A stretch of 64,000 bases of DNA, taken from positions 1 to 64,000 of the forward strand of contig JAPLAY010000014.1 in the NCBI GenBank assembly GCA_026393035.1, written 5' to 3'. The stretch is from Actinomycetota bacterium (GTDB taxonomy: Bacteria; Actinomycetota; Actinomycetes; Nanopelagicales; Nanopelagicaceae). A program made the translations under genes and the position numbers. The notes beneath the pieces were generated by a model. That model was not told where the DNA came from. It ran no database searches and saw nothing but the letters and a program-made list of their open reading frames with translations. Below, one piece after another: positions 30,029 through 41,248 of the stretch (its first letter is position 1; each line of letters begins with the position of its first letter).

Positions 30029-31091
30029 CTAGTGGAGCATCTTTCGCTAGTGGTGGGCGACAAACAACACCGCTTGCACCGGTAAGCGTCCAACTCCCAG
30101 CGTTATGTGGAATAAGAATCGCATCACCTTTAACAGCAGTAATTGCTGAATGGTTTTCGAAAGCAATATTTCCATTGCCCTCCAGAACTAACATGATGCT
30201 AAATCCAGCAGCAATTTTGCTGTTGTTGCCAGCAAGATAATCTGCGCGGAAATAAGGATCAGCAACAGCCGTAAATACTGATTGATCTGAATTACTGAAG
30301 AGTCGATTTGAGAAAACTAATTTGCTAGCTTCATCTTTCTCAATTGGGGTATAGCGAAGCGCATCTAAAACAGTATCGAAACCTAACCCTAGATGGCCAT
30401 CTTTTATGCCATCTACTGCGAAGTCATTCCATTCAAGTAGTGCCGAAAGGTCAGTTGGTTCTTGAAGTTCAAGTACGAAAATACCCGCACCAATTGCATG
30501 TGGAGTTCCGGCAGGAACAAAAACGGTATCTCCAGCTTTAACTTCAAACTTTTGCAGCGAAGCAAGCAAACCATCTGAATCAAGTGCTTCAACCATCTTG
30601 GAAACTTCAGGCTTCTTAAGTTCTTTACTAAATCCCAGACCAACACTTGCACCAGCAGGTGCTTCTAAAATAATCCAAGCTTCAGTCTTTCCATGTTTAA
30701 GTGAGAGATGATCTTTAGCAAACTTACGATTTGGATGATAGTGAACTGGAAGTCTTTGGTCTGGATCAAGTAACTTCATTAGCAGCTCTGTACTTGCACC
30801 AAAGGTATTTAGATGTTCGGCGCCAAGCCATTGTTCTGGGTTGGCAATTACTGAATCGCGAAGATAACTTCCATCAGAAAGAGTTGAGAGCCCCATTGTT
30901 TTCTCACCGAAGCGAGTTGTCATTGAACCAATCCACTCTTCAGGTCGCATTGGTCCACCAGGGCCATTACGTAGCGCCCCAATTCGGTAACCACCTTTGT
31001 AGAAGTGATCAAATTGGTTAGAGGCAAGTTTTTGAGGAGTAATCATGGATGGCAATTTACTACGACAATACTTTTTTCGCACTAACTCCAA
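30021..31091 (-). CDS. manA: Mannose-6-phosphate isomerase, class I-like
   Basis: LPVHYHPNRKFAKDHLSLKHGKTEAWIIL, GDTVFVPAGTPHAIGAGIFVLELQEPTDLS. In-frame start at about 31047 is possible. Confidence 0.85.
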   Translation of the reverse strand: MELVRKKYCRSKLPSMITPQKLASNQFDHFYKGGYRIGALRNGPGGPMRPEEWIGSMTTRFGEKTMGLSTLSDGSYLRDSVIANPEQWLGAEHLNTFGASTELLMKLLDPDQRLPVHYHPNRKFAKDHLSLKHGKTEAWIILEAPAGASVGLGFSKELKKPEVSKMVEALDSDGLLASLQKFEVKAGDTVFVPAGTPHAIGAGIFVLELQEPTDLSALLEWNDFAVDGIKDGHLGLGFDTVLDALRYTPIEKDEASKLVFSNRLFSNSDQSVFTAVADPYFRADYLAGNNSKIAAGFSIMLVLEGNGNIAFENHSAITAVKGDAILIPHNAGSWTLTGASGVVCRPPLAKDAPLAI

Positions 31092-32220
31092 AAATTATTG
31101 CCAATACGGCTGGAAGTAGCATCGCCCAACGCAAGGTAATAATGTCTGAGAGAAATCCAATTATCGGTGGCCCAATTACGAAGCCAAAGTATGCAACTCC
31201 GGTAACAAGAGCAACGCCTTCAGCGGCTGATACTTGGCCTGCATACTTATTGTTGGCTAAATTGCCAGTAGCGCTGATCATCATTGGAATTACCGTGGAT
31301 AAGCCAATTCCAAGTAAGAACCAGCCAATAATTACGCCATAAATATTTCCGGCCAGTAGCCCCAAAGATAATCCTGTGCCAGCGATTAGGCCCGACCAAG
31401 TTAATAGCTTCACAACACCAAATTTATGGGCAAGGAAATCACCCGACAATCTTCCGATAACCATCGTGGATGAGAAGAAGACATAGGGAAGAGCGGACAT
31501 AAATACCGATGCGTTATATGTATCTCTGGATAAAACTCCACCCCAATCACTTGCCGCGCCTTCGCCAAGCGCACCGCACAAACCAAGGAGTCCAAGAATT
31601 AAAAATCTGCTTGGCGTCTTTCGTTTCTCATTTTTCTCAAAAATATGTTGATCTGCAGAAGCCGGTAGGAACCAATTTCTGATTATCAGAGCAATTGCAA
31701 AAATGAAGATTCCAATAATGAGCGCATGAATACGAATAGAAATATTGGTCGTTGCTATAAGTCCGCCGATAGCGCCACCCGATAAGCCTCCGATTGACCA
31801 CATCGCGTGGAAGGTACTCAAAATTCTTTTACCTGCTTTATCTTCAAGTGCCGCAGCATGCGCATTCATTGAAAGATCGTGGGTCGAGTAAAGCACACCA
31901 TATATAAATAGCGAGAAAAGAAACCAGGGAAGGTTAAAAAGTAGACCAACCAGCGGAACTGCTAAAGCAAGGGTAAAAGAAGCATATTTTGTAACTGGGC
32001 CGCTGCCATATTTAGCAGCGCTTCGACTTGCCGGGCGCAGTGCAGCCAAGACTCCAAGTGAGGCACAGAATAGCGAAGCCCCTAGAACACCATTTGAAAT
32101 TCCTAATTCACTTTTAAAATCTGGAATTCTGGAAACAAAATTTCCCACCGAAAATCCATCTATCAAAAATGCAATTAATGTGGCAAGTCTCGCTTTGCGG
32201 TAACCATCATCTTGAAACAT
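31060..32220 (-). CDS. MFS transporter
   Basis: 386 aa, about 12 TM segments, SRIPDFKSELGISNGVLGASLF. Confidence 0.85.
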   Translation of the reverse strand: MFQDDGYRKARLATLIAFLIDGFSVGNFVSRIPDFKSELGISNGVLGASLFCASLGVLAALRPASRSAAKYGSGPVTKYASFTLALAVPLVGLLFNLPWFLFSLFIYGVLYSTHDLSMNAHAAALEDKAGKRILSTFHAMWSIGGLSGGAIGGLIATTNISIRIHALIIGIFIFAIALIIRNWFLPASADQHIFEKNEKRKTPSRFLILGLLGLCGALGEGAASDWGGVLSRDTYNASVFMSALPYVFFSSTMVIGRLSGDFLAHKFGVVKLLTWSGLIAGTGLSLGLLAGNIYGVIIGWFLLGIGLSTVIPMMISATGNLANNKYAGQVSAAEGVALVTGVAYFGFVIGPPIIGFLSDIITLRWAMLLPAVLAIIFGVSAKKVLS

Positions 32221-32255
32221 GCGCCAAGCGTATCTTTACCTCTAGGCTTTACCCC

Positions 32256-33662
32256 ATGTTAGAAATGAATGGCACCAACTTCATCGCCGAAAATGAACGC
32301 AATGGAAGTCCAAGGTCATTGTTCTGGCCCTGGGCCGCAGCAAATGTTTCGCTACTTGCGCTTTCTTATGGTTCATTCTTTCTTGGATTTGGTATTTCAT
32401 TCTGGCAAGCAACCTTTGCTGCACTGATTGGAACTGTTGCCTCATTCTTTCTAGTAGGCGTTAGTTCCCTGGCAGGTAAACGCGCAAATGCGCCAACCAT
32501 GACACTTTCGCGTGCCGCCTTCGGAGTCAAAGGAAATGTGGTTCCAGGTCTGCTTTCTTATTTGATATTCGTGGGCTGGGAAACAGTATTAGTTTCACTA
32601 GCAACTCTTGCTACTGAGACAGTCTTAACTAGAGTCGGAAATATCGAACCGAACATTTCTCGTATTCTTGGTTTTTCAATTGCTGCTGGGCTAACAATTT
32701 TTGGCGGTGTACTTGGCTTTCAAGTAATTATGCGGCTGCAAAAAGTTTTGACCATCGCAACAATTGTTCTAACGCTTGGCTATATTGTTTTAACGGCGGG
32801 TCAAGTTAATTGGAGTCAAGTTTCAGCAATCCCAGGTGGAAATTTCGAAGCTTTCTTAGGTGCGCTAATTTTTGGTGTAACTGGAATTGGATTGGGCTGG
32901 GTTAATTCTGCCGCGGACTATTCAAGATATTTGCCCCGCAGCGCTTCGAGTAAAGGCGTTATTGGGTGGACAGTTTTTGGTGCATCAATAACCCCAGTCA
33001 TCTTGGTTATTTATGGCGCGCTATTAGCGGGGAGTAGCAAAGAGTTAGGTGCAAAAATTGCATCAGATCCAATCGGGGCCTTAACTACATTGGTTCCAAC
33101 TTGGTATCTGATTCCATTTGCAGTTGTAGCAATACTTGGGCTTATTGGTGGTGCAATCCTTGATTTATATTCATCAGGTATCACCTTAGTTTCAGTTGGC
33201 CTACCGGTTAAACGCCACATCGCAGCATCAATAGATGGCGTAATTATGACAATAGGAACTATTTATATTGTCTGGATTGCCGGAGATTTCTTTGGGCCTT
33301 TCCAAGGATTCCTAATAACCCTTGGCGTTCCGATTGCGGTTTGGTCCGCGATTTTCGTGGCAGATGTGATTATGCGGAAGAAAGATTATGCAGAGGCCGA
33401 TCTCTTTAATCCACAAGGTAGATATGGTGCATGGAATTTAAGATCGCTAGGTTTAATCGTTATTGGTTCACTTGTTGGTTGGGGCTTTGTTACAAATGCT
33501 TTTGCAAGCTGGTTATCTTGGCAAGGTTATTTCTTGAATCTGATCGGTGGAAAGAGCGGGCCTTGGGCTTACTCAAATATCGGCGTCATCATCGCCCTGG
33601 TAATTGGCTTCTTCGGACACATTCTTTTATCTCGTAAAAAAATCGCAGCACAGGAGAAATAA
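32256..33662 (+). CDS. NCS1-family purine/cytosine permease
   Basis: Multi-TM; TMTLSRAAFGVKGNVVPGLLSYLIFVGWE; in-frame ATG at 32256. Confidence 0.88.
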   Translation: MLEMNGTNFIAENERNGSPRSLFWPWAAANVSLLALSYGSFFLGFGISFWQATFAALIGTVASFFLVGVSSLAGKRANAPTMTLSRAAFGVKGNVVPGLLSYLIFVGWETVLVSLATLATETVLTRVGNIEPNISRILGFSIAAGLTIFGGVLGFQVIMRLQKVLTIATIVLTLGYIVLTAGQVNWSQVSAIPGGNFEAFLGALIFGVTGIGLGWVNSAADYSRYLPRSASSKGVIGWTVFGASITPVILVIYGALLAGSSKELGAKIASDPIGALTTLVPTWYLIPFAVVAILGLIGGAILDLYSSGITLVSVGLPVKRHIAASIDGVIMTIGTIYIVWIAGDFFGPFQGFLITLGVPIAVWSAIFVADVIMRKKDYAEADLFNPQGRYGAWNLRSLGLIVIGSLVGWGFVTNAFASWLSWQGYFLNLIGGKSGPWAYSNIGVIIALVIGFFGHILLSRKKIAAQEK

Positions 33663-33663
33663 A

Positions 33664-33694
33664 AAAGCCCCGCAAAAATCACGGGGCCTTTTAA
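33664..33694. terminator. Bidirectional intrinsic terminator between permease and ctaE
   Basis: AAAAGCCCCG-CAAAAATCA-CGGGGCCTTTT hairpin between convergent genes. Confidence 0.85.
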
Positions 33695-33703
33695 CTTTAT
33701 TGT

Positions 33704-34300
33704 TTAGATAAATGACGTGGTAATTGCGCAAGCAACTCCAGAAACTGCAATCCAGGTAAACCAAGATGCAGCAGTACGGATACGCCATGATTCGAGAATT
33801 GGATTTACATTTGCTCTACGGCTTCTTAGTACTAAACCAAGTGCAATAAATCCCGCCACGATGTAGTGGAACATATTTGCACTAGCAATTACGGTCCAAC
33901 ATGATGCGTAGGCACCTTCAAATGCGCCAGAATCTTTATCGATGAATGGCATATTTGCTAGTTGGTGGAATTGATAATAGCCACCATATAAATATGCGAC
34001 CAAAGTTATGAGCGAGAAGCTGCTTTGATGGCTTGGATCTCGCTGCGCTAGTTTGTGAACTAGAGCTCCAACTATTAGTGGCAAAATTGAAAGCCAACCA
34101 GTAATCGCTTTAAGAGTATGACCGTGGTTTGGAATCCAACCACCATTTTGATCAAGGTTTCGTAGGTAGAAGTAAGAGAAGATCATTGCGAAGACAAAAG
34201 CACCGTCGGCAACAATCAATAGACGAACACCTAGACGTTCGCGACGACCAACAACTTCTGGTGCATCATGATGGACGTGGAATTTAGTATCGCTTGACAT
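33704..34300 (-). CDS. ctaE: Cytochrome c oxidase subunit III
   Basis: RLGVRLLIVADGAFVFAMIFSYFYLRN, SANMFHYIVAGFIALG. Confidence 0.85.
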   Translation of the reverse strand: MSSDTKFHVHHDAPEVVGRRERLGVRLLIVADGAFVFAMIFSYFYLRNLDQNGGWIPNHGHTLKAITGWLSILPLIVGALVHKLAQRDPSHQSSFSLITLVAYLYGGYYQFHQLANMPFIDKDSGAFEGAYASCWTVIASANMFHYIVAGFIALGLVLRSRRANVNPILESWRIRTAASWFTWIAVSGVACAITTSFI

Positions 34301-36162
34301 TATTTTGCACTCCTTCCATATCCATATGGATCGCTAGTTACAACCGGTGGGGTATCAAAGTTAACCAATGGGACTGGATAAGGAACTGTCCACTCCAAGG
34401 TCTTTGCGCCCCATGGATTCATTGGTGCAATCTTTCCGTGGCGCCATGAGTGAATTACTGCCCAGAGCAGAATTATGAAACCAATTCCAATTGAGTAAGC
34501 ACCGATCGTACTGACCATGTTGGAAGTTGCAAATTGCTGCGCATAATCAACAACGCGACGTGGTTGACCTTCTGCGCCCGCAATAAACATTCCGAGATAC
34601 AGAATTTGGAAACCAATTTGTACCAACCAGAATGAGATATAGCTAGCACGCTCGTGCAGCATGTGGCCTGTCATCTTTGGATACCAATATGAAAGTCCAG
34701 CAACTGCGCCAGTAAGTGCGGCACCCATTAGCGTGTAATGGAAATGCGCAGTTACATACATAGATCCATGGAGATACATATCTGCCGGAACATCTGAAAG
34801 ATAAAGTCCAGTGATTCCACCAACCAACATATTCCAAAGGAAAGCATAAACACCAAGCATTGGAACCTTTAGCCAAGGCTTGCCATTCCAAAGTGTTCCC
34901 AAAATAACTAGGAAGATAAGTCCGGTAGGAACTGAAATCATTTCAGTTGTAACCATGAATGGTCCGTTTAGCATTGGCATCCAACCAGAGATATACATAT
35001 GGTGGGCCCAAACCAGAATAGATAGTCCGGTGATTCCAGCGAAGCCAACTATTGCTGCGGTGTAAGAGAACAACGGTTTGCGTACGAAGACGGGAACAAC
35101 TTCCATGATTATTGCAACTCCAGGAAGCAGAATTACATAAACCTCAGGATGTCCCATAATCCAGAACAAGTGCGCATATAGCCAACCAGTACCGCCGACA
35201 TTTGCATCGAAGAAGCCAGTTAAGAATGAGCGATCCATAGCAGTCATGATCATTGAGAGCATGAATGTTGGGAAGGCAGGAATAGCGAGAGCAACCGAAG
35301 TAGTTGCACCAATCACAAAGATTGGAACGCGATTCCATGTCATTCCCTTTGCGCGCATCGTTACTACGGTCGCGGTGACGTTTGCACCAGCAACTGCTGT
35401 TGAAACAGCAAAGATAATTATTGCGGCTATAAACGCATTCATTCCAGGTCCAGCTTGAACGCTTAGTGGTGCGTATGCCGTCCATCCTGTCGGAATTCCA
35501 CCTAAGAACCATGCGCTACATAGAACTGGAATAGCTGTAAATAGAACCCACCATGAAAGTGCATTCAGCCTTGGGAATGCCATATCTGCAGCACCAATCA
35601 TGATTGGCATAATGAAGTTACCAAAAGGTCCGGTAGCAACAATGATTAGTGCAATAATCATTGTGATTCCATGCAACCCAACAAGTGAGTTGTAAACGGA
35701 TGGAGTGATAAATTTTCCGCCAGGATTTGCAAGATTGGTCCGAATCATCATTGCCATGATTCCGCCAACTGCAAGCATTGCGATTACGCCCCATAGATAT
35801 TGAATACCAACCACTTTATGGTCAGTGCAATATTTAAAATAGCGCTTAATTCCTTGGCCATCGCCAGCCATATAAAGCTGTTCTTCGGCAGTTAAATCTT
35901 TGCCGATTAACCAGCGAATGGGTCCAATGAATGCTCCGATGCCCACAAGGAATCCGATGCTCCACATAAACATAGTTGCAAGAAGAACTTGGTTGTGCAG
36001 ATGATAAACACTGGTATCTAAAACTTTTGCTAGCCCTTGGTAGGTAGCAATTGCAAAGATAATTCCAACGATTAACCCAGTTCCGACATTTAATCGAGTA
36101 ATCAAACTATTTTTTGGATTTGGAATAGGTCGCGTTCCAACGTGTTGGTCAAGTGTTGTCAT
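34300..36162 (-). CDS. ctaD: Cytochrome c oxidase subunit I
   Basis: LHGITMI, FWIMGHPEVYVILLP, WAHHMYISGW, AHFHYTLMGA heme-copper motifs. Confidence 0.97.
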   Translation of the reverse strand: MTTLDQHVGTRPIPNPKNSLITRLNVGTGLIVGIIFAIATYQGLAKVLDTSVYHLHNQVLLATMFMWSIGFLVGIGAFIGPIRWLIGKDLTAEEQLYMAGDGQGIKRYFKYCTDHKVVGIQYLWGVIAMLAVGGIMAMMIRTNLANPGGKFITPSVYNSLVGLHGITMIIALIIVATGPFGNFIMPIMIGAADMAFPRLNALSWWVLFTAIPVLCSAWFLGGIPTGWTAYAPLSVQAGPGMNAFIAAIIIFAVSTAVAGANVTATVVTMRAKGMTWNRVPIFVIGATTSVALAIPAFPTFMLSMIMTAMDRSFLTGFFDANVGGTGWLYAHLFWIMGHPEVYVILLPGVAIIMEVVPVFVRKPLFSYTAAIVGFAGITGLSILVWAHHMYISGWMPMLNGPFMVTTEMISVPTGLIFLVILGTLWNGKPWLKVPMLGVYAFLWNMLVGGITGLYLSDVPADMYLHGSMYVTAHFHYTLMGAALTGAVAGLSYWYPKMTGHMLHERASYISFWLVQIGFQILYLGMFIAGAEGQPRRVVDYAQQFATSNMVSTIGAYSIGIGFIILLWAVIHSWRHGKIAPMNPWGAKTLEWTVPYPVPLVNFDTPPVVTSDPYGYGRSAK

Positions 36163-36950
36163 GCTGTGTGACCTCCTTGTTCAATTACCCAATTATCAAA
36201 GTCTGCTTTTGTCATAACCTCACCTGTGGTCTCCATGTATGCGTGATACAAGCCGCAAAGTTCAGCGCACTTAACATCAAATTCACCGAGCTTTGTTGGA
36301 GTTGTGTCTGCAAGAGTTTCGGCTAATTTATTAGCATCAACTTTTACGCCAAGTTGTACTGGCCAGAAAGAGTGGTTTACATCTACTGAAGTTACATGAA
36401 AAGCAACAGGCCTATTAACAGGCAACATAAGTTCGTGACTTTGTACTCCAAGTTCTGGATATTCAAATGACCAAACCCATTGGTTTCCAACAACGTTAAC
36501 GACCATCGCATCTTCGGCATGTTTTGCGGTTGCGATAGAAGATGAATTCATCTCAGTAATTCCATAAATAACCGCAACTAATGCCAACAAGCTAGTCACA
36601 ACGGACCAACCGAGAACAACCGGTCCATTAGTACGTGTTGCTGGGCCATCAGGCGGCGGCGTATCTCCGCTGTGGCGATTTAAGAAGGTATAGAGCGCAA
36701 TTCCAAGAACTACTCCACAAACTGGCGCGGCGATCCAAGTGAAAACAACCATTAAGCGTTCGATTGCTTTCATATCGGTGCTCATGATTGTTGGCATCCA
36801 TTGGGTATAGAACTTGCCACCAAGAATCACAAAAACTAAGGTGATTATTACACCGAATATGGTTGATTGAATTACATCTGAACGCTTAAAGAATTTAGTT
36901 AACCGAGCGCCAGGAGTTGGCTTTAAGTCTACGTTGTCATGTTCGCTCAT
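36159..36950 (-). CDS. ctaC: Cytochrome c oxidase subunit II with CuA site
   Basis: Two TM segments, NQWVWSFEYPE, VNHSFW, CAELCGLYHAYM. Confidence 0.95.
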   Translation of the reverse strand: MSEHDNVDLKPTPGARLTKFFKRSDVIQSTIFGVIITLVFVILGGKFYTQWMPTIMSTDMKAIERLMVVFTWIAAPVCGVVLGIALYTFLNRHSGDTPPPDGPATRTNGPVVLGWSVVTSLLALVAVIYGITEMNSSSIATAKHAEDAMVVNVVGNQWVWSFEYPELGVQSHELMLPVNRPVAFHVTSVDVNHSFWPVQLGVKVDANKLAETLADTTPTKLGEFDVKCAELCGLYHAYMETTGEVMTKADFDNWVIEQGGHTA

Positions 36951-37714
36951 GCTGTGACCGTTACCTTTCCTGACATATATCCGTAACCGCTCATCGCAGC
37001 TCCGAATTTGGCATATGTATCGTCACCGCAAGGGAATTCGCAGTTCCAAACATATTCGCCGGCACCTTTAGTTAAGAATGAAAAAGTAATTGTGTGACCT
37101 TTGAAATTTGTATTTGGGTCTTGTGTTGGAACCCAACCAGTTTCTTCATCTTCTTCAACTCGCAATAGCGGCACACTTACAAAGAGCGGATCTTGTGTTG
37201 AAGTTGGGATTCCGTGCATTGTCCAGGTGTGTTGAATTTTGTTATAAGGCAATGAAGTGATGTCTTCGCCATCAATATTTACAGTTCCACCAACAGTGCC
37301 AACAACTTTTCCAAAGTATGGGTTGTTAAGTTCTTCACCACCGTCATAGCCATGGATTGTCATTGTTACGTAGGTATTTGCTGGGAGTATCAAATGATTT
37401 GAAGGGCCATATTGCACCCAATCATTTTTATTTCCGTCAAAGCCATCTGCATGGGCTTGTTCTTTATCTGCGTAGACACCCATTGTCAGTGAAGCCTTTG
37501 GATAAACCTTGCCATCAATTGTGATCGTGTCTGCTTCTTTAGTAGCAACTAAAGTTCCATTCGGGTCAGCGCTTAATTTGTGAAGAAGTGTTCCTACTCC
37601 AGCGACAACGGCAACCGAGAGAATCGTTGCGATAGTGGCGCTCGCAAGTCTTTTTCCGGCCGTCATATTTGAACTTGCCATATATTTTCGCCTTCCGATT
37701 AAGTGCATTTGCAA
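36947..37714 (-). CDS. Membrane-anchored cupredoxin-like protein, first gene of oxidase operon
   Basis: N-terminal TM; HTWTMHGIP, WNCEFPCGDD, GYMSGKVTV resemble a diverged CuA domain; overlaps ctaC. Confidence 0.7.
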   Translation of the reverse strand: MQMHLIGRRKYMASSNMTAGKRLASATIATILSVAVVAGVGTLLHKLSADPNGTLVATKEADTITIDGKVYPKASLTMGVYADKEQAHADGFDGNKNDWVQYGPSNHLILPANTYVTMTIHGYDGGEELNNPYFGKVVGTVGGTVNIDGEDITSLPYNKIQHTWTMHGIPTSTQDPLFVSVPLLRVEEDEETGWVPTQDPNTNFKGHTITFSFLTKGAGEYVWNCEFPCGDDTYAKFGAAMSGYGYMSGKVTVTA

Positions 37715-37752
37715 TGAAGTTGCAACAATTTTTGTAGGGTACGCTCATTAGG

Positions 37753-37768
37753 AGTGTTAAGGAACACT
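37753..37768. promoter_or_regulatory. Perfect inverted repeat in ctaG/oxidase divergent promoter
   Basis: AGTGTT-AAGG-AACACT. Confidence 0.55.
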
Positions 37769-37821
37769 ATTTATAGGTTATTTTGAGGTTAATTTCGGAT
37801 GTTTTTCAGAATCGGGGACCC

Positions 37822-38601
37822 ATGAGTGTCAGCCCTCTTTGGGACATCCTCTTTGCCTCCGGCCTCATTGCCAATACATCTTGGTACTACTTAGAACATC
37901 CAACTTCGAATGGCGTCTCAAAGATCCGCCAACTCTCTTTTTATTCAGGAATGGCCCTTGCCTTCATTCTCCTCGTAGGACCTCTTGCTCATGCCGCCAT
38001 AGACACTTTCTGGATACATATGGTCCAGCACGTTGGCTTGATGATGTTGATCTCGCCGCTAATTGTTCTCGGTTCACCGATAAAGGTCCTAGTTAATTCT
38101 AGAAATCTGCGAGTTAAGAAAGTTATTTTAGGAATTGGCAGAAATCTTTTAATTCGCCAACTTTTCCGACCTGAAGTTGGATTCCTGATTTTTCTTACCA
38201 TTCTTATACTTACGCATTTCTCACCACTTGCCGATGCCGGGATGGTTAATTCAAGCGTTCACGAATTTGAATTAGTCCTCTTCTTGGTCGGTGGCTTTAT
38301 TTATTACTACCCAGTGATGTCTGGTAATCCGCAGCCTTTCAACGTTCCATATGCAGCACGCGTGCTATCGCTCTTTGCCATGATGCTCCCAGAGACAATG
38401 ACTGGATTCTTTCTTTATTCTGGAAATAAATTGCTGCATGATGTTCCGATGAAGATGTCTGCGAAAACTGGAATCGCTGATCAACACCAAGGCGGTGCAA
38501 TCATGTGGGCGATGGGAATGCTGATTGATGCAATCTGGATTTCGATGGCAGCTTATGAGTGGATTGCAAATGAAAAAAGAAATGCAGATGCTGATGACTA
38601 A
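37822..38601 (+). CDS. ctaG: CtaG-type cytochrome c oxidase assembly protein
   Basis: Multi-TM with HMVQHVGLMMLISPLIVLGSPI, DQHQGGAIMWAMG; ATG at 37822 preferred. Confidence 0.82.
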   Translation: MSVSPLWDILFASGLIANTSWYYLEHPTSNGVSKIRQLSFYSGMALAFILLVGPLAHAAIDTFWIHMVQHVGLMMLISPLIVLGSPIKVLVNSRNLRVKKVILGIGRNLLIRQLFRPEVGFLIFLTILILTHFSPLADAGMVNSSVHEFELVLFLVGGFIYYYPVMSGNPQPFNVPYAARVLSLFAMMLPETMTGFFLYSGNKLLHDVPMKMSAKTGIADQHQGGAIMWAMGMLIDAIWISMAAYEWIANEKRNADADD

Positions 38602-38824
38602 AGAGATTGAACCAAAGCGAAAATGGTTATTACTGTTTATTCCGATCTGTTTTGCAATGGGGATTGTGGAGTTATTCCGAGCGTTTGATGGCATCGACCG
38701 AAGCTGGCTTTATGTTTTTGAATGGCCATTCTTCGGGCTCTTTATTTATTATATGTACTGGAAATTAGGACAACCGCAAGAAGTTTGGGATGAAAGTGAT
38801 GATCCCAAGCGCGAAGTAGATTAA
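38570..38824 (+). CDS. Small two-TM membrane protein coupled to ctaG
   Basis: About 84 aa, overlaps ctaG by 32 bp; two hydrophobic stretches. Confidence 0.55.
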   Translation: MKKEMQMLMTKEIEPKRKWLLLFIPICFAMGIVELFRAFDGIDRSWLYVFEWPFFGLFIYYMYWKLGQPQEVWDESDDPKREVD

Positions 38825-38825
38825 A

Positions 38826-40265
<1,440 letters not shown>

Positions 40266-40315
40266 CTATACCCCTGTCCATGCAGAAGGCGGTAGGTGTT
40301 GCTAGAGTCTTTGGT

Positions 40316-41248
40316 ATGAGCGAGGACGAGGATTCAACGGACGATATTGTCACCGAGGAAATGCTCTGGGAGCGAATTCCAGAAACTCAAGGCTTAGATC
40401 GCGCAAATACATATTACGAATTGAGCGCAAGAATTTATGCACGTGGTCAATATGACGAAGCGCTCGCACTTGCTGAAACTGCACGCGATATTTATGCCGA
40501 ACTTGGGCCAGTTGTTCCATCTGATGGATTAGCTCAGGCATATTCCGCAATTGGTTATAACTTGAATCAATTGAAGCGGATGAATGAAGCTGCAAATGCG
40601 ATGAGCAAAGCTGTTGAATTACTTCGCGAATCTAAATCACCACTTGCAATTGATTTAGCTTGCACGCTTGGTGAATGGTGGTTCTCTTCAAAAGAGTATG
40701 AAAAGACAATTCAATGCATGTCAGATTGCGTACAAGAACATTTAGTTGATGGCAATGACAGTGGAGCGGCGAATGATTTACATTTAATTGGTTGTGCCCA
40801 GCGCGAATTAAAAAATTATGAAGAAGCGCTTGAATCTTTCCGTGAAGCGCGGGAATTATTTAAGAAAATAAAAGAGGTTATAAATGTTGCTAGATGCGAT
40901 CAGAAGATTGCGCATTGCCTAACTGAGATTGGTGATGGCGAAGGTGCACTTCTCGCAGCACAGAAATCTTTAGATGTTTTTATAACTGCTCACGATCATT
41001 ACCGTGAAACATATTCACTTCTGGAATTAGGAAAGGCACAAATCGTTGCCGGACTTGGCGAAGATGGGCTAAATACTTTGGATCGTGTCTTAGAAATCGC
41101 TACTGACAACGACACTAAAGATTTTGAATTTATTCTAGAAATCGAAGGCCGGATGGCTGATGTTCTAAATTCACTAGGTCGCGAAGATGAGGCGGAAGAG
41201 ATTCGCCGCCGAATCAAAGCGGTGGAAGAAGTTATTAAGGAAGATTAG
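40316..41248 (+). CDS. TPR-repeat protein
   Basis: Successive TPR-like helices (e.g. YYELSARIYARGQYDEALALAETARDIYAE). Confidence 0.75.
   Translation: MSEDEDSTDDIVTEEMLWERIPETQGLDRANTYYELSARIYARGQYDEALALAETARDIYAELGPVVPSDGLAQAYSAIGYNLNQLKRMNEAANAMSKAVELLRESKSPLAIDLACTLGEWWFSSKEYEKTIQCMSDCVQEHLVDGNDSGAANDLHLIGCAQRELKNYEEALESFREARELFKKIKEVINVARCDQKIAHCLTEIGDGEGALLAAQKSLDVFITAHDHYRETYSLLELGKAQIVAGLGEDGLNTLDRVLEIATDNDTKDFEFILEIEGRMADVLNSLGREDEAEEIRRRIKAVEEVIKED

Noticed and set aside
31049-31342. 97-aa plus-strand ORF opposite the MFS transporter
   Set aside because: Antisense to a clear multi-TM transporter gene; no independent support.
35144-35512. 122-aa Cys-rich ORF overlapping ctaD
   Set aside because: Alternate frame of conserved ctaD on the same strand; the Cys/Trp-rich composition is a frame-shift artefact.
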